NCBI RefSeq assembly: GCF_002934685.1
Contig: NZ_NKHL01000121.1
Location: 382,461 to 446,460 of the forward strand
DNA: 64,000 nt
Source: Pseudomonas bohemica
GTDB taxonomy: Bacteria; Pseudomonadota; Gammaproteobacteria; Pseudomonadales; Pseudomonadaceae
Direction of reading: 5' to 3'
Of this stretch, positions 36,024-44,176 are shown piece by piece (position 1 is the stretch's first letter; each line of letters starts with the position of its first letter). The position numbers and the translations under genes are program-made. The notes beneath the pieces are model-generated. The model searched no databases. It saw nothing but the letters and a program-made list of their open reading frames with translations, and was not told where the DNA came from.

Positions 36024-37406
36024 GTGCTCTCTATTTACAACACGCTCACCAAGAGCAAAGAAGTCTTCAAGCCACTGGATGGCAACAAGGTGCGTATGTA
36101 CGTCTGCGGCATGACCGTGTACGACTACTGCCATCTGGGTCACGGCCGCAGCATGGTCGCCTTTGATCTGGTGACCCGCTGGCTGCGTTTCAGCGGCTAC
36201 GACCTGATCTATGTGCGTAACATCACCGACATCGAAGACAAGATCATCAACCGAGCTCACAAGAATGGTGAGCCTTTCGATGCCCTGACCGCGCGCATGA
36301 TCGATGCGATGCACGAGGACGAAGCGCGCCTGAATATTCTCAAGCCGGATATGGAGCCACGTGCCACAGACCACATCCCCGGCATGCTGAGCATGATTCA
36401 GACGTTGATCGACAAGGGGTACGCTTACGCACCCGGTAATGGCGACGTGTACTACCGCGTCGCCAAATTCATGGGTTACGGCAAGCTGTCGCGCAAGAAG
36501 ATCGAAGATTTGCGCATCGGTGCGCGGATCGAGGTCGACGAAGCCAAGGACGATCCGCTCGACTTCGTGCTGTGGAAAGGCGTCAAGCCGGGCGAGCCGA
36601 GCTGGGAGTCGCCATGGGGTCCGGGGCGTCCGGGCTGGCATATCGAGTGCTCGGTGATGTCCACCTGCTGCCTGGGGGAGACCTTCGATATTCATGGCGG
36701 CGGCAGCGATCTGGAATTCCCACACCACGAAAACGAAATCGCCCAGAGCGAAGCGGCCACTGGCAAAACCTACGCCAATGCCTGGATGCATTGCGGCATG
36801 ATCCGCATCAATGGCGAGAAGATGTCCAAGTCCTTGAACAACTTCTTCACCATTCGCGACGTGCTGGATAAATACCATCCGGAAGTAGTGCGTTATCTGC
36901 TGGTGTCGAGCCACTACCGCAGCGCGATCAATTATTCGGAAGACAGCCTGAAAGAGTCCAAGGGCGCGCTGGAACGTTTCTACCATGCGCTCAAAGGGCT
37001 GCCAGCCGTCGAGCCTGCAGGTGGCGAAGCGCTCGTCGAGCGGTTCTGCGCAGCGATGAACGATGACTTCGGTACGCCGGAAGCCTGTGCGGTGCTGTTC
37101 GAGATGGTGCGCGAGATCAACCGCCTGCGTGACAGTGATGTTGCGGCAGCGGCCGGTCTGGCGGCGCGTTTGAAGCAATTGGCCAGCGTGCTGGGCGTGT
37201 TGCAGCTCGAAGCCGACGACTTCCTGCGCGCAGGCGCTGAAGGTCGTGTCGATGCCGCAGAAGTGGAAGCGCTGATCGCGGCGCGTCTGCAAGCCCGTAC
37301 CGACAAGAATTGGGCCGAGTCCGATCGCATCCGCGACCAGCTAACCGCCTTGGGCGTGGTGCTGGAAGATGGTAAAGGTGGGACAACCTGGCGGTTGGCG
37401 GATTGA
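36024..37406 (+). CDS. cysS: cysteinyl-tRNA synthetase
   Basis: 460 residues. Class I synthetase with the zinc cysteine in YVCGMTVYD (residue 28), HIGH motif as HLGH (37-40), and KMSKS near residue 268 in GEKMSKSLNNF. Further zinc ligands occur in CSVMSTCCLG and FPHHENE. It charges tRNA-Cys. It is the second gene of the glnS-cysS pair and is followed by hairpin and REP sequences. Confidence 0.97.
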   Translation: MLSIYNTLTKSKEVFKPLDGNKVRMYVCGMTVYDYCHLGHGRSMVAFDLVTRWLRFSGYDLIYVRNITDIEDKIINRAHKNGEPFDALTARMIDAMHEDEARLNILKPDMEPRATDHIPGMLSMIQTLIDKGYAYAPGNGDVYYRVAKFMGYGKLSRKKIEDLRIGARIEVDEAKDDPLDFVLWKGVKPGEPSWESPWGPGRPGWHIECSVMSTCCLGETFDIHGGGSDLEFPHHENEIAQSEAATGKTYANAWMHCGMIRINGEKMSKSLNNFFTIRDVLDKYHPEVVRYLLVSSHYRSAINYSEDSLKESKGALERFYHALKGLPAVEPAGGEALVERFCAAMNDDFGTPEACAVLFEMVREINRLRDSDVAAAAGLAARLKQLASVLGVLQLEADDFLRAGAEGRVDAAEVEALIAARLQARTDKNWAESDRIRDQLTALGVVLEDGKGGTTWRLAD

Positions 37407-37413
37407 TTCAATT

Positions 37414-37461
37414 CAGGGTTGCTCATCAACCCTGGGCATGCGGTGTATCTGGTACACCGCC
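37414..37461 (+). terminator. two hairpins after cysS
   Basis: CAGGGTTG/CAACCCTG lies at 37414-37434. A second stem, GCGGTGTA/TACACCGC, follows at about 37440-37459. Neither is followed by a long T run, so terminator function is only likely. Confidence 0.45.
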
Positions 37462-37577
37462 TTCGCCACTGTCGTAACCTCCAGAAGCTCCCACAGGTTC
37501 AGCGTCGATCACAAATCTGATCAACCACGCAAAACCTGTGGGAGCTGCAGGAGCTGTGCGACAGCCGCGAATGCGGA
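37461..37577. repeat. REP pair (CTGTGGGAGCT family)
   Basis: A GTCGTAACCTCC…GAAGCTCCCACAGGTT block (37471-37500) is mirrored by AACCTGTGGGAGCTGCAGGAGCT…GCGACAG (37533-37565). It has a different core from the GAGCTTGCT REPINs. Confidence 0.7.
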
Positions 37578-37622
37578 GGGTCAGAAACAGATGAGTCACA
37601 TGACGCACTGCCCAGCCGCCCT

Positions 37623-39476
37623 TCAAACATGCTGATCCTGCTCCCGGAGTCGCTTGTACAACGTATTACGACTCACCCCCAGCCGCTTGGCCAACTGCGA
37701 AATATTCCCCCCGGCCGCCTGCAATAACTCATTCAATTCTTCCGGCGTATCCAACGCAGCCTTGCGATGGGGCGCGGTGTCGGACCTTGTGCGGCCGTTC
37801 TCCATCTCCAGATCGGCAAAGAAATCTTCCGGTAGGTGCTCGATGGAAATCGGCTGATCGTCGGCCAAGGCCAGCGCCACCTGAATCACGTTGCTCAACT
37901 GGCGTAAGTTACCCGGCCACGGATGCCGTTCGAACAACGTCAGGACTGAAGCATCGAATCCCGCTGTCTGCTGAGGTTCGCGGTGCTGTTGCCAGATCGC
38001 CTGTACCAGTTCGGCCTTGTCGGTGCGCTCACGTAGCGGTGGCAGTTCCAGATTCAGGCCGCTGATGCGGTAATACAAATCCTGCCTGAAGCGCCCGCTT
38101 TGCACCTGTTCGCGCAACGAACAGTGAGTCGCTGAAATGACCCGGATATCCACCGGGTACAGCTCGCTACTGCCTAACGGCTGCACGCAGCGCTCCTGCA
38201 ACACCCGCAGCAGCCGCGCTTGAACGGGCAGCGGCATGTCGCCGATTTCGTCGAGGAACAAGGTGCCTTTGTCAGCCTTGCGGATCAGGCCGATGCTGCC
38301 TTTATGGTGCGCGCCGGTAAACGCGCCTTTTTCGTAACCGAACAGCTCGGCTTCGACCAACTCAGAAGGGATTGCCGCGCAGTTCACCGCGATAAACGGC
38401 CGATCCGCCCGCGAACTGGCTTGATGCAGATTCTTGACGAACACCTCTTTGCCCGCGCCGGTCTCGCCGAGGATCAACAGCGGGACGTTCTTCTCCAATA
38501 GACGCTGGGCCTGAAGCACAGCCTTGGCGACTTTCTCATCACCAAAACCCGCGGTCGTGGCTTGGTTGATGTCGGCTTTCTTCGCAGGGGACACGGTCCG
38601 GAATGTCAGCACCGCCGCTTTCGGCCGTTTGATCAGGCAGTGAAAGCGGTTATGTCCCGAGGCCTGAAGCGGGAAGGGCTGACCTTCCTGTTGATCGAGC
38701 AGGTGCGCGATTGGCGCCTTGAACAGGTTCTCGATATTCACCTGCAACAGACTCACACCCAGCAGATTATCGGCGCGGCGGTTGGCGCAGAGGATGCGGC
38801 CACTCTCATCGAACACCAGCAGCCCGGCCCACTGGCTGTCGAGGTTGTTCAGCCCGGTGTTGAAGGTCAGTTGAAAGTAGCCGTTCTGGAATTGGTCGAG
38901 GATCAGCCGGTTTTCGATGGTCTGGCTCATCATCTTCACCATCCCCAACGTGTGCGACGGTGGCAGGAAGCTGTCGCTGGACACATCGAGCACCGCGACC
39001 ATCCGCCGGGACGCATCGAAGATCGGCGCCGCCGACCCGGTCATGAAGCGGTTGGCCTTGAGAAAGTGTTCATCGTGTTCAATGTGAACAGCCTGTTCAC
39101 AGGCCAGCGCGGTGCCGATGGCGTTGGTGCCGACGCCTCGTTCCAGCCAACTGGCGCCTGCGACAAAACCCTTTTGCTGAGCCGGTTCGACGAAGCGCTT
39201 GGTGCCCCAGGAGTTGAGCACCTGACCTTGCTGATCGGCCAGCAGGATCAAGCAATTGGAGTTGCTGAGAATGTTTTCGTAGAAGGGCAGCACCTGTTGA
39301 TGGGTGGTCTGCACCAGCGCGTGATGGCGCTCCAGCAAGTGTGAAACCTGCTGGTCAGGCAAGCGGCCAAAGGCCGGGCTGGACTGATGGTCAAGGCCGA
39401 ACTCACGGCAGCGGGCCCAGGAGTCCTGAATGATGGTGTCGTGAGCGATGGGTGCGGCGGGTGTGGCCATGGGCAT
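37623..39476 (-). CDS. sigma-54-dependent activator, AcoR/Fis type
   Basis: 617 residues. An N-terminal GAF-type sensor region (about 60-190) precedes a PAS-like region and the AAA+ domain: Walker A GETGAGKE near 340, GAFTGA loop near 400, Walker B LFLDEIGDM near 425. A C-terminal Fis helix-turn-helix follows (NISQLAKRLGVSRNTLYKRL, about 585-605). It activates sigma-54 promoters in response to a ligand. It is divergent from the glycerol-type ABC importer, whose spacer has a -24/-12 promoter and repeated TGTTCA boxes, so it is the probable activator of that operon. The ligand is inferred only from context. The start is ATG at 39476 or the second ATG at 39470. Confidence 0.9.
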   Translation of the reverse strand: MPMATPAAPIAHDTIIQDSWARCREFGLDHQSSPAFGRLPDQQVSHLLERHHALVQTTHQQVLPFYENILSNSNCLILLADQQGQVLNSWGTKRFVEPAQQKGFVAGASWLERGVGTNAIGTALACEQAVHIEHDEHFLKANRFMTGSAAPIFDASRRMVAVLDVSSDSFLPPSHTLGMVKMMSQTIENRLILDQFQNGYFQLTFNTGLNNLDSQWAGLLVFDESGRILCANRRADNLLGVSLLQVNIENLFKAPIAHLLDQQEGQPFPLQASGHNRFHCLIKRPKAAVLTFRTVSPAKKADINQATTAGFGDEKVAKAVLQAQRLLEKNVPLLILGETGAGKEVFVKNLHQASSRADRPFIAVNCAAIPSELVEAELFGYEKGAFTGAHHKGSIGLIRKADKGTLFLDEIGDMPLPVQARLLRVLQERCVQPLGSSELYPVDIRVISATHCSLREQVQSGRFRQDLYYRISGLNLELPPLRERTDKAELVQAIWQQHREPQQTAGFDASVLTLFERHPWPGNLRQLSNVIQVALALADDQPISIEHLPEDFFADLEMENGRTRSDTAPHRKAALDTPEELNELLQAAGGNISQLAKRLGVSRNTLYKRLREQDQHV

Positions 39477-39540
39477 GTGTCCGTGCGCGAGCTTTTATTG
39501 TTTTTGAGATACGGCTTTGGCAGAGCATCCGTGCTCGAAT

Positions 39541-39624
39541 CGTTCACCCATTGTTGTTCAGGATTGTTCAAAGTCAATGTTCATTTTGTTCAAGTGTTCA
39601 GTCTTTCCTGTTCATTTATGTTCA
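39541..39624. promoter_or_regulatory. cluster of seven TGTTCA boxes (putative activator sites)
   Basis: Exact TGTTCA hexamers start at 39555, 39565, 39578, 39587, 39595, 39609 and 39619, all in the same orientation, with a CGTTCA at 39541. They end about 86 bp upstream of the -24 element, the usual position of upstream activator sites for sigma-54 activators. Spacing is irregular (8 to 14 bp). Confidence 0.65.
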
Positions 39625-39709
39625 TCAACGAATATGGGGTTGCTCCAAATTTAGCTCTGAGCGCTCTAATCTGCGGCTTTTGACTCGCTGTTCGCTAGCG
39701 AATGTCGAT

Positions 39710-39725
39710 TGGCACGATTGTCGCT
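39710..39725 (+). promoter_or_regulatory. sigma-54 promoter of the glycerol-type importer operon
   Basis: TGGCACGATTGTCGCT has the invariant GG and GC dinucleotides exactly 12 bases apart and differs from TGGCACG-N4-TTGCW at one base. It lies 73 bp before the first start codon, next to a gene for a sigma-54 activator. A 12-bp palindrome, TTCGCTAGCGAA (39691-39702), sits just upstream. Confidence 0.75.
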
Positions 39726-39771
39726 ATCCAACAATCGGTCGCTAAACAACCCGACCAAGTGTTACACCCCG

Positions 39772-39791
39772 AACAAAACAAATAAAAAGGG
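39772..39791 (+). promoter_or_regulatory. A-rich Hfq/Crc-type motif at the glpS start
   Basis: AATAAAAA (39781-39788) matches AAnAAnAA, the catabolite-repression motif bound by Hfq with Crc in Pseudomonas. AACAAA precedes it at 39772. It overlaps the ribosome site AAGGG, 7 bases before the ATG. Confidence 0.5.
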
Positions 39792-39797
39792 CACGCC

Positions 39798-40892
39798 ATG
39801 TCTCTCACGCTTGAGCACGTCAGCCGCGCGGTCGACGGTCAGATCTGGATCGACGATGCTTCGCTGAGCTTCGAACCCGGCTCATTCAACGTATTGTTGG
39901 GGCGCACCTTATCAGGCAAGACCAGCCTCATGCGCTTGATGGCCGGTCTGGACAAGCCTGACAGCGGCCGAGTACTGATGAATGGCAAAGACGTCACCCA
40001 GATTGCGGTGCGTCATCGCAACGTCTCCATGGTTTACCAGCAGTTCATCAACTACCCGAGCATGACCGTCTTCGACAACATCGCCTCGCCGCTGCGCCAG
40101 GCCAGGATGTCGAAGGACGAAATCGAAAGCCGCGTGCGGGAAACCGCAAAGATGCTGCGGATCGAAAAATTCCTTACCCGCTACCCCCTTGAACTGTCCG
40201 GCGGCCAACAGCAACGCACGGCCATGGCCCGTGCGCTGGTCAAGGACGCCGAACTGATCCTGTTCGATGAGCCACTGGTCAACCTCGACTACAAACTGCG
40301 CGAAGAGCTGCGTCAGGAAATGCGTCAGTTGTTCGAGACCCGCAACACCATCGCGGTGTACGCGACCACCGAGCCCAACGAAGCGCTGGCTCTGGGCGGG
40401 ACTACGACGATCCTCCACGAAGGCCGGCTGATTCAGAGCGGCAGGACCCCCGAGGTCTATCACCAGCCAAAAACCGTGCTCGCTGCCGAGTTGTTCTCCG
40501 AGCCGCCGATCAACCTGATGCCGGGGCGCATCGAAGGCAACGAAGTGAGTTTCGCCAACTTCGTGCATTTCCCGCTCAACGTCGACCTGCGCAAAATCGG
40601 CGATGGTGACTACGGGTTCGGGGTGCGTCCCAGCCACCTGAGCCTGGTGCCGTCCAATGACGACGATCTGGAACTGGCGGTAACCGTGGAGCTGGCCGAA
40701 ATCAGCGGTTCGGAAACCTTCCTGCATGTGCGCAACGAGCACTTCTCGCTGGTGCTGCATCTGCCGGGCGTTCACGAGTACGACGTCGATACGCCGATCC
40801 GCGTGTACATCCCTACCCATAAATTGTTCGTATTCGATCAGCAGGGCGGCCTTATCCAGGCCCCGGGCCTGCGCATGGCGAGGGTTGCCTGA
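39798..40892 (+). CDS. glpS: ABC importer ATPase, GlpS-like
   Basis: 364 residues. ABC ATPase (about 1-230) plus a C-terminal MalK-type regulatory beta domain. Walker A is atypical but within consensus (GRTLSGKT, 35-42). The signature LSGGQ is intact (133-137), and Walker B ends in DE with Glu158. The switch histidine is missing: where family members have THD, this protein has TTE (Thr191). It therefore supplies a good signature but a weakened own ATP site. First gene of glpSTPQUV; the name follows the rhizobial glycerol importer. Its last base overlaps the glpT start. Confidence 0.85.
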   Translation: MSLTLEHVSRAVDGQIWIDDASLSFEPGSFNVLLGRTLSGKTSLMRLMAGLDKPDSGRVLMNGKDVTQIAVRHRNVSMVYQQFINYPSMTVFDNIASPLRQARMSKDEIESRVRETAKMLRIEKFLTRYPLELSGGQQQRTAMARALVKDAELILFDEPLVNLDYKLREELRQEMRQLFETRNTIAVYATTEPNEALALGGTTTILHEGRLIQSGRTPEVYHQPKTVLAAELFSEPPINLMPGRIEGNEVSFANFVHFPLNVDLRKIGDGDYGFGVRPSHLSLVPSNDDDLELAVTVELAEISGSETFLHVRNEHFSLVLHLPGVHEYDVDTPIRVYIPTHKLFVFDQQGGLIQAPGLRMARVA

Positions 40893-42022
40893 TGGCCGAG
40901 ATACGCTTGCAACAACTCGCGCACAGCTACAGCGCAAGCCCCAGTGGCCCTGAAGATTACGCGATCCGCGAGATGACCCACATCTGGGAGCAGGGCGGGG
41001 CATATGCCTTGCTCGGGCCATCCGGGTGCGGCAAATCGACTCTGCTCAACATCATTTCCGGCTTGCTCAGTCCGTCCGAAGGCAGGGTGATGTTCGACTC
41101 CACGGTGGTCAACGACCTGTCGCCGGAGCAGCGCAACATCGCTCAGGTTTTCCAGTTTCCGGTGGTCTACGACACCATGACGGTGTTCGACAATCTGGCC
41201 TTTCCGCTGCGCAATCAGGGCATGGCCGAGGCGAAGGTTCAGGCCAAGGTGCAGGAAATTGCCGATGTTCTCGACCTGCAACCGCTGCTGAAAAAGAAAG
41301 CCAAAAACCTCACCGCCGACGAGAAACAGAAGGTTTCCATGGGGCGCGGGTTGGTGCGCGACGACGTGTCGGCGATTCTGTTCGACGAACCGCTGACCGT
41401 GATCGATCCACACCTGAAGTGGAAACTGCGGCGCAAGCTCAAGCAGATCCACGAGCAGTTCAACATCACCATGGTCTATGTCACCCACGATCAGCTCGAG
41501 GCCTCGACTTTCGCCGACAAGATCGCGGTGATGTACGGTGGCCAGATCGTGCAGTTCGGCACCCCGCGCGAATTGTTCGAGAAACCCCATCACACCTTCG
41601 TGGGCTACTTCATCGGCAGCCCCGGCATGAACCTGATCGAGGTCAAGCCCGAGGCGGGCGGCGTCGGTTTCGGCGGGATCCATCTGCCGTTGCCCGAAGC
41701 CTTGCAACAGCGCCTGGCGGCGACGCAGTGGAGCACGCTCAAGGTCGGGATTCGGCCGGAATTCGTGCATGTCTGGGACGGCCCGTTCGACGATGCCATG
41801 TGCGCCGACGTGACCTATGTCGAGGACCTGGGCACTTACAAGATTCTTACCCTGAATCTGGCGGGGCAGTCGCTCAAGGTGCGTCTGCAGGAAGACAAAC
41901 CGGTGCCGCAGGGTCAGGCCTGGATCAGTTTCCCGGCCCAGTGGCTGATGCTCTACGCCGATGAATTTTTGCTGGAAGCCGCCGCGAATCAAGTACCGGC
42001 CAGCGAGGTGCCCCATGAGTAA
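40892..42022 (+). CDS. glpT: ABC importer ATPase, GlpT-like
   Basis: 376 residues. ABC ATPase plus C-terminal regulatory domain. Walker A GPSGCGKST (42-50), Walker B with Glu166 and the switch histidine (VTHD, His199) are intact. The ABC signature is lost: at the LSGGQ position it reads LTADE (140-144). This complements the defects of the neighbouring ATPase, so the pair should form an asymmetric heterodimer. ATG overlaps the previous gene's stop by one base; the next gene overlaps by 8 bases. (The name GlpT here is the rhizobial ABC subunit, not the E. coli glycerol-3-phosphate antiporter.). Confidence 0.85.
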   Translation: MAEIRLQQLAHSYSASPSGPEDYAIREMTHIWEQGGAYALLGPSGCGKSTLLNIISGLLSPSEGRVMFDSTVVNDLSPEQRNIAQVFQFPVVYDTMTVFDNLAFPLRNQGMAEAKVQAKVQEIADVLDLQPLLKKKAKNLTADEKQKVSMGRGLVRDDVSAILFDEPLTVIDPHLKWKLRRKLKQIHEQFNITMVYVTHDQLEASTFADKIAVMYGGQIVQFGTPRELFEKPHHTFVGYFIGSPGMNLIEVKPEAGGVGFGGIHLPLPEALQQRLAATQWSTLKVGIRPEFVHVWDGPFDDAMCADVTYVEDLGTYKILTLNLAGQSLKVRLQEDKPVPQGQAWISFPAQWLMLYADEFLLEAAANQVPASEVPHE

Positions 42023-42881
42023 AGTGCAGAACAACAAGGCCTGGTGGCTGGTGCTGCCGGTGTTTCTGCTGGTGGCATTCAGCGCAATCATTCCGATGAT
42101 GACCGTGGTCAACTATTCGGTGCAGGACATCTTCGACCAGTCCAGCCGTTATTTCGTCGGCGCCGACTGGTTCAGACAGGTGTTGCAGGACCCTCGCCTG
42201 CATGACTCGCTGCTGCGTCAGTTCATTTACTCGTTCTGCGTGCTGCTGATCGAGATTCCACTGGGTATCGGCATCGCCCTGACCATGCCGACCAAGGGGC
42301 GTTGGTCGTCGCTGTGCCTGATCGTGATGACCATCCCGCTGCTGATTCCATGGAACGTGGTCGGCACTATCTGGCAGATTTTCGGCCGTGGCGACATCGG
42401 CCTGCTGGGTTACGCGCTGAACAATTTCTTTCACATCAACTACAACTACGCGGCCAATGCCTCGGACGCCTGGGTGACGGTGCTGGTCATCGACGTTTGG
42501 CACTGGACCTCGCTGGTGGCGCTGCTCTGCTACTCCGGTCTGCGGGCGATTCCGGACGTGTACTACCAGGCGGCGCGAATCGACCGGGCATCGAACTGGG
42601 CCGTGTTCCGACATATCCAGTTGCCGAAGATGAAGAGCGTGCTGCTGATCGCGGTGATGCTGCGCTTCATGGATAGCTTCATGATCTACACCGAGCCGTT
42701 CGTGCTGACCGGCGGCGGGCCGGGCAACTCGACGACCTTCCTCAGCCAGACCCTGACCACCATGGCGCTCGGCCAGTTCGACCTGGGTCCGGCGGCAGCA
42801 TTCTCGCTGGTGTATTTCCTGATCATTCTGTTGGTCTCTTGGGTGTTCTACACCGCGATGACCCACGGCGAAAAGAACTGA
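42015..42881 (+). CDS. glpP: ABC importer permease, GlpP-like (MalF type)
   Basis: 288 residues with six predicted membrane helices. The EAA-type coupling loop is visible as YQAARIDRASNWAVFRHIQLP (near residues 190-210). It forms half of the membrane channel of the sugar/polyol importer. The ATG at 42015 lies inside the end of the upstream ATPase gene (8-base overlap). Confidence 0.88.
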   Translation: MSKVQNNKAWWLVLPVFLLVAFSAIIPMMTVVNYSVQDIFDQSSRYFVGADWFRQVLQDPRLHDSLLRQFIYSFCVLLIEIPLGIGIALTMPTKGRWSSLCLIVMTIPLLIPWNVVGTIWQIFGRGDIGLLGYALNNFFHINYNYAANASDAWVTVLVIDVWHWTSLVALLCYSGLRAIPDVYYQAARIDRASNWAVFRHIQLPKMKSVLLIAVMLRFMDSFMIYTEPFVLTGGGPGNSTTFLSQTLTTMALGQFDLGPAAAFSLVYFLIILLVSWVFYTAMTHGEKN

Positions 42882-42891
42882 GGAGCGGCCC

Positions 42892-43725
42892 ATGAGCAAG
42901 CGCGAAAAACTGCCGTTGAAGAAAATGCAGTTAAGAAAAGTGGTGCCGCTGTGGATCTACCTGCTGTTTCTGCTGGTGCCGATCTACTGGCTGGTGAACA
43001 TGTCGTTCAAGACCAACACCGAAATTCTCGGCGGCCTGACGCTGTTTCCGCAGGATTTTACCGTCGCCAACTACAGGGTGATCTTCACCGATGAGAGCTG
43101 GTACAGCGGCTACATCAACTCGCTGTACTACGTTTGCCTGAATACCGTGATATCGCTGAGTGTGGCATTGCCCGCCGCTTACGCGTTTTCCCGCTATCGT
43201 TTTCTCGGCGACAAGCACCTGTTCTTCTGGTTGCTGACCAACCGCATGGCGCCGCCGGCAGTGTTCCTGCTGCCGTTTTTCCAGCTCTACTCGTCCATCG
43301 GTCTGTTCGACACCCACATTGCGGTGGCGTTGGCGCACTGCCTGTTCAACGTGCCTTTGGCGGTGTGGATTCTCGAAGGCTTCATGTCCGGGGTGCCGAA
43401 GGAAATCGACGAAACGGCCTACATCGACGGTTACAGCTTTCCCAAGTTCTTCGGCAAGATTTTCATCCCGCTGATTGGCTCGGGTATCGGTGTGACGGCG
43501 TTCTTCTGCTTCATGTTTTCCTGGGTCGAGCTGTTGCTGGCGCGGACTCTGACATCGGTCAACGCAAAACCGATTGCCGCGGTCATGACCCGCACGGTGT
43601 CGGCATCGGGGATCGATTGGGGCGTGCTTGCGGCAGCGGGGGTGTTGACCATCCTGCCGGGCATGCTGGTGATCTGGTTCGTTCGCAATCACGTGGTCAA
43701 GGGTTTTGCCCTTGGTCGTGTCTGA
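42892..43725 (+). CDS. glpQ: ABC importer permease, GlpQ-like (MalG type)
   Basis: 277 residues, six membrane helices after a basic N-terminus. The coupling loop EIDETAYIDGYSFPKFFGKI matches the ExxAxxDG consensus of MalG-type permeases. It pairs with the permease encoded just upstream. GAGGAG is close before the ATG, 10 bp after the previous stop. Confidence 0.9.
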   Translation: MSKREKLPLKKMQLRKVVPLWIYLLFLLVPIYWLVNMSFKTNTEILGGLTLFPQDFTVANYRVIFTDESWYSGYINSLYYVCLNTVISLSVALPAAYAFSRYRFLGDKHLFFWLLTNRMAPPAVFLLPFFQLYSSIGLFDTHIAVALAHCLFNVPLAVWILEGFMSGVPKEIDETAYIDGYSFPKFFGKIFIPLIGSGIGVTAFFCFMFSWVELLLARTLTSVNAKPIAAVMTRTVSASGIDWGVLAAAGVLTILPGMLVIWFVRNHVVKGFALGRV

Positions 43726-43736
43726 GGAGTCGAAAA

Positions 43737-44009
43737 ATGGAGTGGATGTCCTGGACACTGCCGACCGCCATTTTCTTTGCGTCCATCGCCACCATTTTGG
43801 TTGCGATGACCGTCTGGGAGCTGCGCTCGGCGAGCATCGAACGTCGCGGTTTTCTACCGATTGCCACCACTCGTGGCGACCGGCTATTCATCGGTCTTCT
43901 CGGCAGCGCCTACCTGCATCTGCTGGTGATCGGCGCGACTGACTGGAACATCTGGGTCGCCTCCGGGCTGTCCCTGGTTTGGCTGTTGGTGGTAATGCGG
44001 TGGGGGTGA
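43737..44009 (+). CDS. glpU: small membrane protein, DUF2160 (GlpU-like)
   Basis: 90 residues with about three hydrophobic segments (TAIFFASIATILVAM, FIGLLGSAYLHLLVIG, IWVASGLSLVWLLVVM). This matches DUF2160, a family found inside glycerol-type ABC operons between the MalG-type permease and the binding protein. The start follows TGAGGAG of the previous stop region by about 7 bases. Its job in transport is not known; an accessory or assembly subunit is likely. Confidence 0.85.
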   Translation: MEWMSWTLPTAIFFASIATILVAMTVWELRSASIERRGFLPIATTRGDRLFIGLLGSAYLHLLVIGATDWNIWVASGLSLVWLLVVMRWG

Positions 44010-44028
44010 GAAAGAGCGGCGAGAGACT

Positions 44029-44114
44029 GTAGGAGCACACATGCCTGCGATGGCAGGGTGCCAGACAACGCTTTATGGCAGGCCACGCGTTATCGCGGGC
44101 AAGCGCGCCCCTAC
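44029..44114. repeat. REPIN (GCGCGCTTGCCCGCGAT family) inside the operon
   Basis: TGTAGGAGCACACATGCCTGCGATGG and TTATCGCGGGCAAGCGCGCCCCTAC form an imperfect inverted pair between glpU and glpV. Such elements inside an operon often change mRNA stability. Here it separates the membrane subunits from the binding protein. Confidence 0.7.
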
Positions 44115-44176
44115 CAGTAGCAATGCAGACGGTTTTGAAACGCGGGACTACATAAGAATCAACACTGGAGGTGTCT

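Noticed and set aside
39067..39099. Four more TGTTCA/TGAACA half-sites inside the sigma-54 activator gene
   Set aside because: They are explained by repeated Glu-His and Val-His codons (GAA CAC, GTT CAC) in that stretch and lie over 600 bp from the promoter.
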